From positions 1 to 64,000 of the forward strand of contig JAJEEM010000004.1 in the NCBI GenBank assembly GCA_022820995.1: a stretch of DNA of 64,000 nt, written 5' to 3'. Both the position numbers and the translations under genes were made by a program. A model generated the notes under the pieces. The model saw nothing but the letters and a program-made list of their open reading frames with translations. It searched no databases and had not been told where the DNA came from. Of the stretch, positions 52,588 through 62,825 are shown in pieces (the stretch's first letter is position 1; each line of letters begins with the position of its first letter). The DNA comes from Gemmatimonadota bacterium (GTDB lineage Bacteria > Gemmatimonadota > Gemmatimonadetes > Palauibacterales > Palauibacteraceae).

Positions 52588-54317
52588 ACGAACCCGGATC
52601 CGGGGCCGTGGCGCCGGACGCGATCGCCGCGAGCGACGAGGAGGGACGCCGGTACCGGGACGGCATCTATCAGCCGCTCGACGAGAGCACGGTACCGGAC
52701 GCGCCGGACACCGCCGACTTCCCGCGGCGCGGCCACGGGCCGCCCTTCAAGTTCGTCCAACGCATGTCGCGCGTGCCTCGCCTCAGGCACGTCATCGGCC
52801 CCTCCGTCATCGCGCTCGGCATGGGTCTGGGCAGTGGCGAATTTCTGCTCTGGCCCAACCTCGTCGCCGCGAACGGTTTCTCCATCTGGTGGCTGTTCTG
52901 GATCGGCGTTGTGACCCAGTTCGTCGTCATCGGCGAGATCGAACGCTGGACGATCGCGACCGGCGAATCGACGTTCGCCGGCATGGCGCGGCTCGACCGG
53001 CTCGGCTTCTGGCCGTGGCTCTTCCTCGTCGCGACGCTGGTGAGCTTCTTCTGGCCCGGCTGGGCCTCGCAGTCGGCGGAGTTCGTGGGCCAGATCATCG
53101 TGATCAGCGGCGGCCCGCAGATCCAGTGGCAGCCGATGGCGCTGCTCATGCTCTTCTTCATCTGGTTCGGGCTCGCGGTGTCCCGGATCGTCTACAACGT
53201 TCTGGAACGCTGCGAGATCGCGCTGGTGGCCGGGTTCTTCCCCCTGTTGCTCATCACGCTTCTGGTTGTCGGCCTTGTCCCGTCGCACCTGCTTGAACTG
53301 GTGGTCGGCGCCGGCTCCTTCGGTAGCGCCCCGGCCGAACTGTTCACGGGCGATCAGTTTCCGACGCTGATCCTCGCGGTGGCGTATGCGGGGACGGGGG
53401 GCACGCTGCTCCTCGCGCAGTCGCTGTGGCTCCGCGACAAGGGCTTCGGGATGGCGCGGTTCCAGGGACGGATCGCCGGCATCCGTGGACGCAATGAGGA
53501 CATCAGCACGACCGGGTTCGTCTTCGACACGAACGATGCCACCCAACTCGGGCGTTTCAGAGGCTGGATGAGGATCGTCCACCAGGAACTGCTCGTCACC
53601 TTCGTGCTCCTGACGCTGCTGAGCGTCGTCATCACGTGCATGCTCGTCGTGGCGACGCTCGGAACCGGGAACCCCGAGTTGGCCGGCGACCTGACCACGA
53701 TGGTCACGCTTCAGGGCGAGGCGATCGAGCGGGTCGGCGGGTTGTGGCTGCGGGTCGCGTTCCTCCTGGGCGGATCCTTCGTCATCTTTTCGACCCAACT
53801 CGCGATTCTCGACACCGTCACGCGGATCACGGGCTGCATCTTCTACGAACGCTTCGGATACAGGACGCGCTTCTTCACCCAGAAGCGGACCTTCCTGGTG
53901 TTCCTGACGATCTTCGTGCTCGCCGCGATGGGGATCATCACCGCGTCCTGGGTAGGCGGCGAGGCGCTCGATGTGCTCCAGCCCGACTTCCTGCTCCTCA
54001 TCGCCGGCCCCTTCACCATGTCGAGCATGTTCCTGTTCACGCTCGTCGTGGGCTACATGAACGTGCGCCGGCTGCCCGCCGAGTTGGGGCCGCCGACGTG
54101 GAAGCGGTGGAGTCTGCTCTGGGCAGCCATCCTGTGGGGATGGTTTACGGCGGAACAGCTGTCGCGGACGGTGATGCTGGTCGGAGGCGTGGACCCGCAG
54201 TTCCAGGAATCGCTGGCCCTGCACCCGGTTCGGATCGTCTTCTACGCGCTGTGGATTGCGTCGCTGGCCTGGTTCGCGGCGCGCACGCTTCCGGGGCAGG
54301 CGAGGCGGGGAGCGTAG
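52584..54317 (+). CDS. Nramp family divalent metal transporter-like protein
   Basis: A 577-residue integral membrane protein with about 11-12 hydrophobic helices and a 60-residue cytoplasmic N-terminus. The first helix region (VIGPSVIALGMGLGSGEFLL) matches the Nramp start, where a GPG/DPGN loop normally begins. The canonical DPGN metal motif is changed here to GLGSGE. Later helices include YAGTGGTLLLAQSLWLRDKG and FSTQLAILDTVTRITGCIFY. The changed motif suggests a substrate other than Mn or Fe, or a distant Nramp-like clade. The TTG start overlaps the upstream lipoprotein stop, so the two are coupled. Confidence 0.75.
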   Translation: MNEPGSGAVAPDAIAASDEEGRRYRDGIYQPLDESTVPDAPDTADFPRRGHGPPFKFVQRMSRVPRLRHVIGPSVIALGMGLGSGEFLLWPNLVAANGFSIWWLFWIGVVTQFVVIGEIERWTIATGESTFAGMARLDRLGFWPWLFLVATLVSFFWPGWASQSAEFVGQIIVISGGPQIQWQPMALLMLFFIWFGLAVSRIVYNVLERCEIALVAGFFPLLLITLLVVGLVPSHLLELVVGAGSFGSAPAELFTGDQFPTLILAVAYAGTGGTLLLAQSLWLRDKGFGMARFQGRIAGIRGRNEDISTTGFVFDTNDATQLGRFRGWMRIVHQELLVTFVLLTLLSVVITCMLVVATLGTGNPELAGDLTTMVTLQGEAIERVGGLWLRVAFLLGGSFVIFSTQLAILDTVTRITGCIFYERFGYRTRFFTQKRTFLVFLTIFVLAAMGIITASWVGGEALDVLQPDFLLLIAGPFTMSSMFLFTLVVGYMNVRRLPAELGPPTWKRWSLLWAAILWGWFTAEQLSRTVMLVGGVDPQFQESLALHPVRIVFYALWIASLAWFAARTLPGQARRGA

Positions 54318-54348
54318 GCGACCGAAGCCTGATGGTCGGGCCGAGGCC

Positions 54349-55332
54349 TCAGGCCGTGGGTTCCGGCACCGCTTCGGCCATCTTTCCGGACATTTCCTCC
54401 GCGCTCTTCATCTGCGCGAGATCGAGTGAGAAGTCGGGCCGCTCCTGGGCAGAGAGCTTGTCCAGCAGTTCGCGGATCTCGCGGGGCGCCAGGCCGGCGG
54501 CCTTGAGATCTTCCTTCGTCGCGACCCCCTCGGCGCGGATCGATTCCGACTCGGTATCCGCGCGTAGCAGGCTCCGCAGAACCTCGAGTTCGCCCGCGCT
54601 CAGGCGCGCCCCCAACACTTCATAATCGACCCAGGCCTCGTAGGTCAGCGGCGCGACGCGCTGGAGCATGCCGGCCATCACCCGCCCGTATTCCTGGATT
54701 TCCCACTGCGCATGTGCATCCACCCGCAGCCGAAGGAAGTGGAGCAGGTTGTGCAGGTCGATCTTCCAGTACCACTGCGTATAGGTGGAGAGGGGGAGGT
54801 CGATCCGCGCGAGTTCGCGGGCGACATCTTCGGACAGCATCCAGTTGTAGGCATGGGCCGCTTCCTCCCGCAACTGCTCCCAGCGGTCGATCGCGCTCCG
54901 ATAGAGGTCACCGGGGGCAGGGTCCGTCTCCCGGCCCTGATTGTTCAGGCGGCTCTGATAGGCGAACTGCTCGTGGTCCGGCTCGTAGAACAGCAAAGGC
55001 AGGAGACTGTAGCGGGCGCTGAGTTCGTTGACGGACGCGGTGCGGTGCCGGATCCACTGTCGCGCGACGAACATCGGCATGGAGCAGTGAAACTTGAACT
55101 CGACCATCTCGCTCGGGGTCGTGTGCGCGTGGCGCCGCAGATACCGGACGAGACCGCGAGTCTGGCTGACACGGCGCGTACCGGCCCCGTAGCTCACGCG
55201 AGCCGCCGCCTCGACGTCCGCGTCGGAGCCCATGTAGTCGACGAGCGCGACGAACCCGTGGTCGAGAACGGGGAAATACCCGCCGAGGATCTCCTCGGCC
55301 GCAGGGACGGTCGGTCTCCCGGTGGTTTCCAT
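54349..55332 (-). CDS. thyX: Flavin-dependent thymidylate synthase ThyX
   Basis: A 327-residue ThyX that methylates dUMP to dTMP using FAD, NADPH and methylenetetrahydrofolate. The signature RHRTASVNELSARYS (residues 95-109) fits RHRxxxxxxxS exactly. Before it come the substrate loops ARVSYGAGTRRVSQTRGLVR and HTTPSEMVEFKFHCSMPMFV. The following helices (HNLLHFLRLRVDAHAQWEIQ) hold the conserved histidine and arginine. It is longer than the classic 220-250-residue form because of the C-terminal extension after AWVDYEVLGARLS. glpK lies 43 nt upstream on the same strand. No folate genes adjoin it. Confidence 0.95.
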   Translation of the reverse strand: METTGRPTVPAAEEILGGYFPVLDHGFVALVDYMGSDADVEAAARVSYGAGTRRVSQTRGLVRYLRRHAHTTPSEMVEFKFHCSMPMFVARQWIRHRTASVNELSARYSLLPLLFYEPDHEQFAYQSRLNNQGRETDPAPGDLYRSAIDRWEQLREEAAHAYNWMLSEDVARELARIDLPLSTYTQWYWKIDLHNLLHFLRLRVDAHAQWEIQEYGRVMAGMLQRVAPLTYEAWVDYEVLGARLSAGELEVLRSLLRADTESESIRAEGVATKEDLKAAGLAPREIRELLDKLSAQERPDFSLDLAQMKSAEEMSGKMAEAVPEPTA

Positions 55333-55375
55333 GAGCTACCCGTGCCGCTACAGGGAGGTGTTGTCGGCCAGAATA

Positions 55376-56863
55376 TCAGTTCGTGAGCACGCGGGCGACC
55401 GCGCGCCGCCACCCGGAATAGAGCGCTTCGCGCATCTCCGCGTCCATGACGGGGCGCCACGCGCGGTCGTGGCGCCACAGCGCCGCGACCTCCCGCAGAT
55501 CCGCGAATACGCCGGCGCCGAGGCCGCCCAGCATCGCCGCCCCCAGTGCGGTGGTCTCCGTCACGACCGGGCGCCCGATCTCGAGGTCGAGGATGTCGGC
55601 GAGAAACTGCATCGCCCAGTCGTTCCGCGTGAACCCGCCATCCACGCGCAACGTATCCGGTCGCCGGGCTCCGTCGGCCTCCATCGCGTCGATCAGTTCG
55701 CGTGACTGGTAGGCGACCGCCTCCAGCGCCGCCCGCGCGATCTCGGCCCGCCCCGTGTCGCGCGTCATTCCCAGCAGGGCGGCACGGGCTTCCGGATCCC
55801 AATGGATGCCGCCCAGCCCGACGAAGGCGGGAACGAGCACGACCCCACCCGTCGAATCCACGGAACGGGCGAGCGCCTCCGTCTCCGCCGCGTCGGAGAT
55901 GATGCCCGGTCCATCGCGCAGCCATTGCACCGATGCGCCGGCGACGAAGATGCTGCCCTCGAGCGCGTACGTGCGCTCTCCCCCGAGTTGCCAGGCCACC
56001 GTCGCGAGCAGGCCGTGGCGCGAGGCGAGCCGGTCCGCGCCCGTGTTCAGCAGCGCGAACGCGCCCGTCCCGTAGGTGAACTTCATCCCGCCCGGCTCGA
56101 ACGCCGCCTGCCCGAACGTCGCTGCCTGCTGGTCGCCGGCCACGCCCCGCAACGGGATCGCGCGGCCGAAGAGTCCGGCGGACGTTTCCCCGAAATCGCC
56201 GGCCGAATCGCGAACCTCGGGCAACACGGCGGCGGGCACCCGCAACCGTTCGAGCAGCTCCGGGTGCCACCGGCCCTCATCGATATCGTAGAGGAGCGTC
56301 CGCGACGCGTTCGACGCGTCCGTCGCGTGCACGCGCCCTCCGGTCAGGCACCAGAGCAGCCACGTGTCGATCGTCCCGAAGGCCAGTTCTCCCTTCCCGG
56401 CCGCCTCGCGCGCTCCCGGCACGTTGTCGAGGATCCAGGCCAGCTTCGTTCCGGAGAAGTACGGATCGAGCCGCAAACCGGTGCGGCGCCCGATCAACCC
56501 TTCGTGCCCCGCCTCGCGAAGCTCGGCACACTCCTTCGCCGTCCGCCGGTCCTGCCACACGATCGCCGGGTGAATCGGCCGGCCGCTCGCGCGTTCCCAG
56601 ACCACGGTCGTCTCGCGCTGGTTCGTGATGCCGATCGCCGCCACCTGATACCCGAGCGCCTCGGCGGCCTCGATGACCTCCCGCGCCACCCCGACCGCGT
56701 CGTCCCGGATGCGCTCGGGATCGTGCTCCACCCTGCCCGGCAGCGGATAACTCTGAGGCAACTCGCGCTGAGCGCTCGCGACCCCCGTCCCCTCGAGATC
56801 GAACGCGATGGCGCGCGTGGAGGTCGTGCCCTGGTCGATTGCGATCACGGCGGGTGCGGTCAT
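55376..56863 (-). CDS. glpK: Glycerol kinase GlpK
   Basis: A 495-residue FGGY-family kinase that phosphorylates glycerol to glycerol-3-phosphate. The N-terminal phosphate loop is AIDQGTTSTRAIAFD. IGITNQRETTVVWERASGRP and IVWQDRRTAKECAELREAGH are specific to glycerol kinase. The C-terminal lobe carries GMKFTYGTGAFALLNTG, VLVPAFVGLGGIHWDPEARA and the FGGY motif 2 stretch LRVDGGFTRNDWAMQFLADI. The length is normal and every active-site segment is present. It is followed by thyX on the same strand; no glycerol uptake gene is adjacent. Confidence 0.96.
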   Translation of the reverse strand: MTAPAVIAIDQGTTSTRAIAFDLEGTGVASAQRELPQSYPLPGRVEHDPERIRDDAVGVAREVIEAAEALGYQVAAIGITNQRETTVVWERASGRPIHPAIVWQDRRTAKECAELREAGHEGLIGRRTGLRLDPYFSGTKLAWILDNVPGAREAAGKGELAFGTIDTWLLWCLTGGRVHATDASNASRTLLYDIDEGRWHPELLERLRVPAAVLPEVRDSAGDFGETSAGLFGRAIPLRGVAGDQQAATFGQAAFEPGGMKFTYGTGAFALLNTGADRLASRHGLLATVAWQLGGERTYALEGSIFVAGASVQWLRDGPGIISDAAETEALARSVDSTGGVVLVPAFVGLGGIHWDPEARAALLGMTRDTGRAEIARAALEAVAYQSRELIDAMEADGARRPDTLRVDGGFTRNDWAMQFLADILDLEIGRPVVTETTALGAAMLGGLGAGVFADLREVAALWRHDRAWRPVMDAEMREALYSGWRRAVARVLTN

Positions 56864-56873
56864 GGATCCCGGG

Positions 56874-57086
56874 CTACAGGCGCGATCCGCGCGGTTTCAG
56901 GTCCAGTAACTCCCGAAGGCTTTGAGCACCGCTCGATTCAGTCCGACAAGGTCCGAGTCGAAGACAACACCGTGAGTTCATCCCCGGCCACCGAGCGGAA
57001 CTCGGTGGCCGGGGACGGTTCGCAGCCGGAACCTCAACCTGCGGGGAACGCCGCCTCGAACCGGTCACGCCGCGCACGCGGCTCAC
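56874..57086 (-). pseudogene. Truncated copy of the beta-propeller gene's 5' end
   Basis: The frame starts at a GTG overlapping the small exported protein's stop (GTGA), as in the intact copy at 58619. For about 35 codons it parallels the intact gene (RGVTGSR and AANRPRPPSSARWPG are shared), then runs into unrelated sequence and ends at 56874 without a lipobox or any propeller. It looks like the left-over start of a second beta-propeller gene after a tandem duplication. It may not be expressed. Confidence 0.4.
56980..57028. repeat. 49-nt repeat, copy 1, with perfect 14-bp stem
   Basis: This stretch is identical over 49 nt to 58513-58561. It contains the inverted repeat CCCCGGCCACCGAG (56982-56995), loop CGGAA, CTCGGTGGCCGGGG (57001-57014), a perfect 14-bp stem. 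It lies 68 nt beyond the small gene's stop, as in the other copy. No T-run follows on the minus strand. Confidence 0.9.
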
Positions 57087-57370
57087 CGGAAGCCACAAGA
57101 GACGTGGAGGCGGGATTCGTCATGCATCCTGTACGTGCCAACACTGAACGTCAGGCGAAAACCGAAGCCGAGATTGAGGGAGAACGTCTGGGAGCCCAGA
57201 AGTGTCCCGGTCGCCGGATAGTTCGGACCTCCCGAGATGTACTCCCCACACTCGCTCTGCGCCGCAGCCTCCGACGGCTGGACGAGCGAGAGCGCCAGTG
57301 CCCCCGAAAAAATCCGTGCCGCCGCGCGTGGCCCCATCGCACACAAGTTTCTCCTCTTCCTCATCATCAT
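57083..57370 (-). CDS. Small exported two-cysteine protein, copy 1
   Basis: About 95 residues. GGGGAGGTGG sits directly before three in-frame ATGs (57370, 57367, 57364); the second or third has the better spacing. A signal peptide (AARIFSGALALSLVQPSEAA) ends at an AAAQ-type site. The mature part is short: SECGEYISGGPNYPATGTLL, a Gly/Leu-rich amphipathic stretch, then TYRMHDESRLHVSCGFR. One Cys near each end could form a disulfide. It is a paralogue of the gene at 58616-58963, sharing the leader, ribosome site, signal peptide and ECGEYISGGPN motif. I know no family for it. It follows directly after the beta-propeller gene. Confidence 0.7.
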   Translation of the reverse strand: MMMRKRRNLCAMGPRAAARIFSGALALSLVQPSEAAAQSECGEYISGGPNYPATGTLLGSQTFSLNLGFGFRLTFSVGTYRMHDESRLHVSCGFR

Positions 57371-57452
57371 CCACCTCCCCAGATTTGTCCAGGAGGGCGA
57401 CACCCTGCCGCCCCTCTCCGACATTAGGATCCGGGGGGCCATCAACGGGCCA

Positions 57453-58619
57453 TCATCGGTCCCGTGCTACCAGCTCGACCGGCGCGGTTTCAAGGCTCGC
57501 AGTCGACATGGGGTTGACCACCGCGCGATCCAGTCCCTCGAAGTAAACGCCAGCGCCCCGCGCCGATTGCCGGTCGCGGTCGGCAGGAAAGATCAGAGGG
57601 ATCGCCTCGAGACGCTTCAGGTCCAGCACAAGCCCCTTCGTAATCACGCTGTCCGGGCGCGCGGACGTGATCCGCGCGAACAATCGACCGTCATCGAGAG
57701 GCCCGAGGGTCGTCACGCTCTGCGTGCCGAGGAGTCGGGTCGGCCCTCCGAACGTCTCCTCGGCCTCTTGCGCACTCTTCAATTTGCGGGCCCGCATGTC
57801 TCTTGGCAGGAAGGTGACGCTCGCGAGCGCTCCGTCCGGCCGAAAGCTCACGAGTGCGAGTTGGTCCGCATCGAGGACATGGATCACGCCGTCGGCCGTG
57901 ATGGTGACCAGATCCATGGGCCAGCGGAACAATCCGCCGGCGTCGACGCGCAACTCCTCCGGAATCCGCCCGAACGCCGTATCCCCCTGCGCCGTAACCC
58001 GCGCGAGGTAATGGTCCGGAAACTCGTTGCCCGCGACGAGCAGCCCGAGTTCCGGATGTAGCGCGATATCGCTTGCAAGGCCGGGAATCCGCTTGCTTTC
58101 CACAAAATCGCCGTCCAGGGTCAGGTACGCGACTCGCCCGTTCCCGCCATCGAGGACCAGAATCCGATCATCAGCCCGGGCCAGTCGACTCGGGAACTTG
58201 TATTCCCCCGGTCCCTCCCCCTCTCGGCCGATGATCCGTATCGGATCGAGACTGCGGTCGAGGAGGACGATCCGCGGGTCGAGTCCGTCGGCGACGAAAT
58301 AGCCACCGGGAGTGGCCAATACGTCGCCGATGGAACCGAAGCTGACGCGTTCGTCCAACTGATCGAGGCGGGCGTCGGACGATCCGATCTCGTAGACCTG
58401 GTCGGTGCTCTCGCTGAAGTAAGCCCGCCCGTCGTCCTGGGCCTCCGAAACGCCTCCGCAGCCCGCAACACCCAGGGCGCCCGCCAGGCCCAGCGCGACG
58501 GTGTGCGAGACGATCCCCGGCCACCGAGCGGAACTCGGTGGCCGGGGACGGTTCGCAGCCGAATATGCACCCCCCGAGGGACGCGACCTCGAACCGGTGA
58601 CTCCGCGCGCGCGAGTCAC
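57453..58619 (-). CDS. 6-bladed beta-propeller lipoprotein
   Basis: About 388 residues from a GTG that overlaps the upstream stop (GTGA); a GTG 12 nt earlier is also possible. The first 40 residues are Arg- and Pro-rich and encode the 49-nt repeat, followed by a hydrophobic run and lipobox (LGVAGC). The body consists of propeller blades typical of 6-bladed (NHL/DUF5128-like) lipoproteins: SIGDVLATPGGYFVADGLDP, IIGREGEGPGEYKFPSRLAR, RILVLDGGNGRVAYLTLDGD, VTITADGVIHVLDADQLALV. The long pre-signal leader is odd, and initiation at an unusual codon nearer the lipobox cannot be excluded. It lies between two copies of the small exported protein gene. Confidence 0.78.
   Translation of the reverse strand: MTRARGVTGSRSRPSGGAYSAANRPRPPSSARWPGIVSHTVALGLAGALGVAGCGGVSEAQDDGRAYFSESTDQVYEIGSSDARLDQLDERVSFGSIGDVLATPGGYFVADGLDPRIVLLDRSLDPIRIIGREGEGPGEYKFPSRLARADDRILVLDGGNGRVAYLTLDGDFVESKRIPGLASDIALHPELGLLVAGNEFPDHYLARVTAQGDTAFGRIPEELRVDAGGLFRWPMDLVTITADGVIHVLDADQLALVSFRPDGALASVTFLPRDMRARKLKSAQEAEETFGGPTRLLGTQSVTTLGPLDDGRLFARITSARPDSVITKGLVLDLKRLEAIPLIFPADRDRQSARGAGVYFEGLDRAVVNPMSTASLETAPVELVARDR
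58513..58561. repeat. 49-nt repeat, copy 2, with perfect 14-bp stem
   Basis: Identical to 56980-57028. The stem is 58515-58528 with 58534-58547 and the loop is CGGAA. It lies 68 nt past the small gene's stop and inside the presumed first 40 codons of the beta-propeller gene, where it encodes RPRPPSSARWPG. A stem this stable near a start could limit translation or end transcription early. Confidence 0.9.
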
Positions 58620-58963
58620 TGGAGGTCCCACTCCGTGTAGTCATCGCACCGGAAGCTCCGGTGATCGTTGTCATGCATCCTGTATACGCCGACGTTGAAG
58701 CTCACCGTGATGCCTCCGTTGAGCCCGAGGTTCAAACCCAGGCCCTCGACCCCGGCGCCGGCGCCCAGGCTGAGCGTAACGCGACTGGAGCCCACCAGCG
58801 TTCCACTCGCCGGATTGTTCGGGCCTCCCGAGATGTACTCCCCACACTCGCTCTGCGCAGCGGCCTCGGACGCCTGCGCCAGCGAGAGCGCCAGGGCCCC
58901 CGCGAAGACCCACGCCACCGCCAGCGGGCCGGCCGCTTTCCTGCTTCTCCTCGTCCTCATCAT
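58616..58963 (-). CDS. Small exported two-cysteine protein, copy 2
   Basis: A 115-residue protein. GGAGGTGG precedes two ATGs (58963, 58960). The signal peptide (PLAVAWVFAGALALSLAQAS) ends at EAAAQ. The mature chain starts SECGEYISGGPNNPASGTLV. A glycine-rich amphipathic section follows (LGAGAGVEGLGLNLGLNGGI) that is about 15 residues longer than in copy 1, then VGVYRMHDNDHRSFRCDDY. The two cysteines again sit near opposite ends. Its stop overlaps the GTG of the beta-propeller gene, so the pair is probably translated together. It lies 130 nt after gyrB on the same strand. Function unknown. Confidence 0.72.
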   Translation of the reverse strand: MMRTRRSRKAAGPLAVAWVFAGALALSLAQASEAAAQSECGEYISGGPNNPASGTLVGSSRVTLSLGAGAGVEGLGLNLGLNGGITVSFNVGVYRMHDNDHRSFRCDDYTEWDLQ

Positions 58964-59093
58964 CGTCCACCTCCCCTGAATGATCCCGGAGGGCGACGCC
59001 ACTGCCGCCCTCTCTGGCACAAGGATCGGGGCGGACATCAACGGGCTATCAAACCCGCGCGGCCCTGCGACAAGCGGTGGATCGGGAGGCGGT

Positions 59094-61136
<2,043 letters not shown>

Positions 61137-61532
61137 CTAGGTTCGGCCGGGGAGCGTCGCGGTCGGCGACGGTTCCCCGGACTGCACGAACACGATCCGT
61201 TCGATCCGGCCGCGGGTGCGATCCCTGTTCAGGCGGTTCAGCAACTTTCGCCTCATCATGTTCAGTTCCGTCATCCAGGCCGCACCGGCCACTTCGATGA
61301 ACACCGTCCCGCCCTTGATCCCGCCAACCTTCGTGACGCGCGCGATGTGCGGGCCCACGACCCGCTCCCACCGCGCCGCCGTGGCGCTGCGCTCCACCCG
61401 TTCGCGGATCCCCATGCGATCGAGCAGCTCCGCCAGCACGCCCCCGACGGGTTCGGGCTGCCGCTCACCCGCTCTCGCGTCCCTGCGACGCGCCTTGCCG
61501 CGGGGCATCGCCCCGGAGGCCGCGCCGCTCAT
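61137..61532 (-). CDS. dciA: DciA-like DUF721 protein
   Basis: A 131-residue protein with the DUF721/DciA domain: VGGVLAELLDRMGIRERVER, ATAARWERVVGPHIARVTK, GGTVFIEVAGAAWMTELNMM, RRKLLNRLN. DciA loads the replicative helicase DnaB in the many bacteria that lack DnaC. The ATG at 61532 overlaps the recF stop (ATGA), and gyrB follows after 81 nt. The recF-dciA-gyrB order is common. The first 35 residues are basic and look disordered. Confidence 0.85.
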   Translation of the reverse strand: MSGAASGAMPRGKARRRDARAGERQPEPVGGVLAELLDRMGIRERVERSATAARWERVVGPHIARVTKVGGIKGGTVFIEVAGAAWMTELNMMRRKLLNRLNRDRTRGRIERIVFVQSGEPSPTATLPGRT

Positions 61533-62701
61533 GCGATGAGCCGCCCGTTGCGCAGGCGCCATCGCGCGAGCTTCCCGCCCATCAGCCCCACGTCGCCGGG
61601 TTTGGGCGCGGTGAGGATCACCTGCCCGCCCCGCTCGGACTCGAAGAGGCGGAACAGCCGGTCCGAGCGCCCCTCGTCGAGCTCCGCGAACACGTCGTCG
61701 AGGAGGTACAGCGGCTCGCGGCCGAGCCGCTCCCTGAGCCGGTCCGCTTCGAGCAGGCGCAGGGCGAGCGCGGCCGTGCGCTGCTGTCCGCTCGACCCGT
61801 AGCTCCGGAGGTCGCGAGGGCCCTCCGGCGCCTCGACCTCGAACCGGATCTCGTCCCGGTGCGGGCCCACGACGGTCATGCCCTGGCGACGCTCACGTTC
61901 TCCGGTCCTCTCCAGCGCCTGCCGAAAGCGGTCCTCCCACGAGCCGGCGCCTTCCGGGCCACCCGCCTCGCCGTCCGACGCGACCGACGCCGAATACCGT
62001 AGTCCCGCACGGTCTCCTCCCGAGATCCGCGCGTAGAATTCGGCGTATCGCTCCGCCCCCTCCGCCACCCATGCCGCTCGCCCTCCCGTGAGGATTCCAC
62101 CCGTCTCGATCAACCCTTCCGTCCACGCTTCGATCTCGGCGTTCGGCCGACCGCGCCGAAGCGCTTCGTTCCGTTGCGACAGAAGGCCCCGGTAGCGCTG
62201 CAGCGCCGGGAGGTAGCCCGGCACGCCCACCGAGAGCGCGACATCGAGGAAGCGACGCCGCAGGGTCGGCCCTCCACGCACGATCTCGGCGTCGTCGAGG
62301 CGAAACGCCGCGACCCCCACCGAGCCGATCCCGGCCGAAACCCGCTCCACTTCGAGCGCGTCGACCTCGACCTTCTTGATCCGTTGCGACCGGTCGTAGG
62401 CCGCCGCCACGGACATCCCTCCCTCAACTTCGCCTTCCACCCGAAACACCGTCTGTCCGAACCGCACGAGCGCGCGGTCCCGCACGCCTCGAAAGGACCG
62501 AAAAACCTCGAGGTAGTGGATCGCCTCGAGGAGGTTCGTCTTGCCCGATCCGTTGGGCCCGATGATCGCGACGCCGGCCTCGGGGAACTCGCATTCGAGC
62601 CGTTCGAAGTTGCGGTAGTCGCGAAGGATCAAGCGCCTGAGGAAGGGCGCGGAAGACGCCTCAGGCTGGCGGATAGACGGTGCCTCCGGTGTCTTCGTCA
62701 C
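61529..62701 (-). CDS. recF: DNA replication and repair protein RecF
   Basis: A 390-residue SMC-like ATPase that helps load RecA at gapped DNA. The N-terminus is LRRLILRDYRNFERLECEFP, with Walker A in AIIGPNGSGKTNLLEAIHYL. The middle has RRRFLDVALSVGVPGYLPAL and LLSQRNEALRRGR. The C-terminus has MTVVGPHRDEIRFEVE, the ABC signature SYGSSGQQRTAALALRLLEA and Walker B PLYLLDDVFAELDEGRSDRL. The GTG at 62701 is the closest start to the domain; the longer reading would add a non-conserved leader. Its stop overlaps the dciA start. No dnaN or dnaA follows upstream within the window; a divergent PAP2 gene lies there instead. Confidence 0.93.
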   Translation of the reverse strand: MTKTPEAPSIRQPEASSAPFLRRLILRDYRNFERLECEFPEAGVAIIGPNGSGKTNLLEAIHYLEVFRSFRGVRDRALVRFGQTVFRVEGEVEGGMSVAAAYDRSQRIKKVEVDALEVERVSAGIGSVGVAAFRLDDAEIVRGGPTLRRRFLDVALSVGVPGYLPALQRYRGLLSQRNEALRRGRPNAEIEAWTEGLIETGGILTGGRAAWVAEGAERYAEFYARISGGDRAGLRYSASVASDGEAGGPEGAGSWEDRFRQALERTGERERRQGMTVVGPHRDEIRFEVEAPEGPRDLRSYGSSGQQRTAALALRLLEADRLRERLGREPLYLLDDVFAELDEGRSDRLFRLFESERGGQVILTAPKPGDVGLMGGKLARWRLRNGRLIA

Positions 62702-62825
62702 AGGCCTTGAAAATACGGCGAAAACCCTTGTATCGCAAGGAAATTTGCCCGTTGGAGACATCGCCCCGAAAGTGCCGACGAGCGGTTGCCCGCGAGCCCG
62801 CGGGGAGGCAGCTTCGGAGTCGCCC

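Noticed and set aside
56982-57014. The 14-bp stem as a rho-independent terminator
   Set aside because: No T-run follows the stem in either direction at either copy; rho is encoded in this window and high-GC genomes often rely on it. A role as attenuator or stabiliser is left open.
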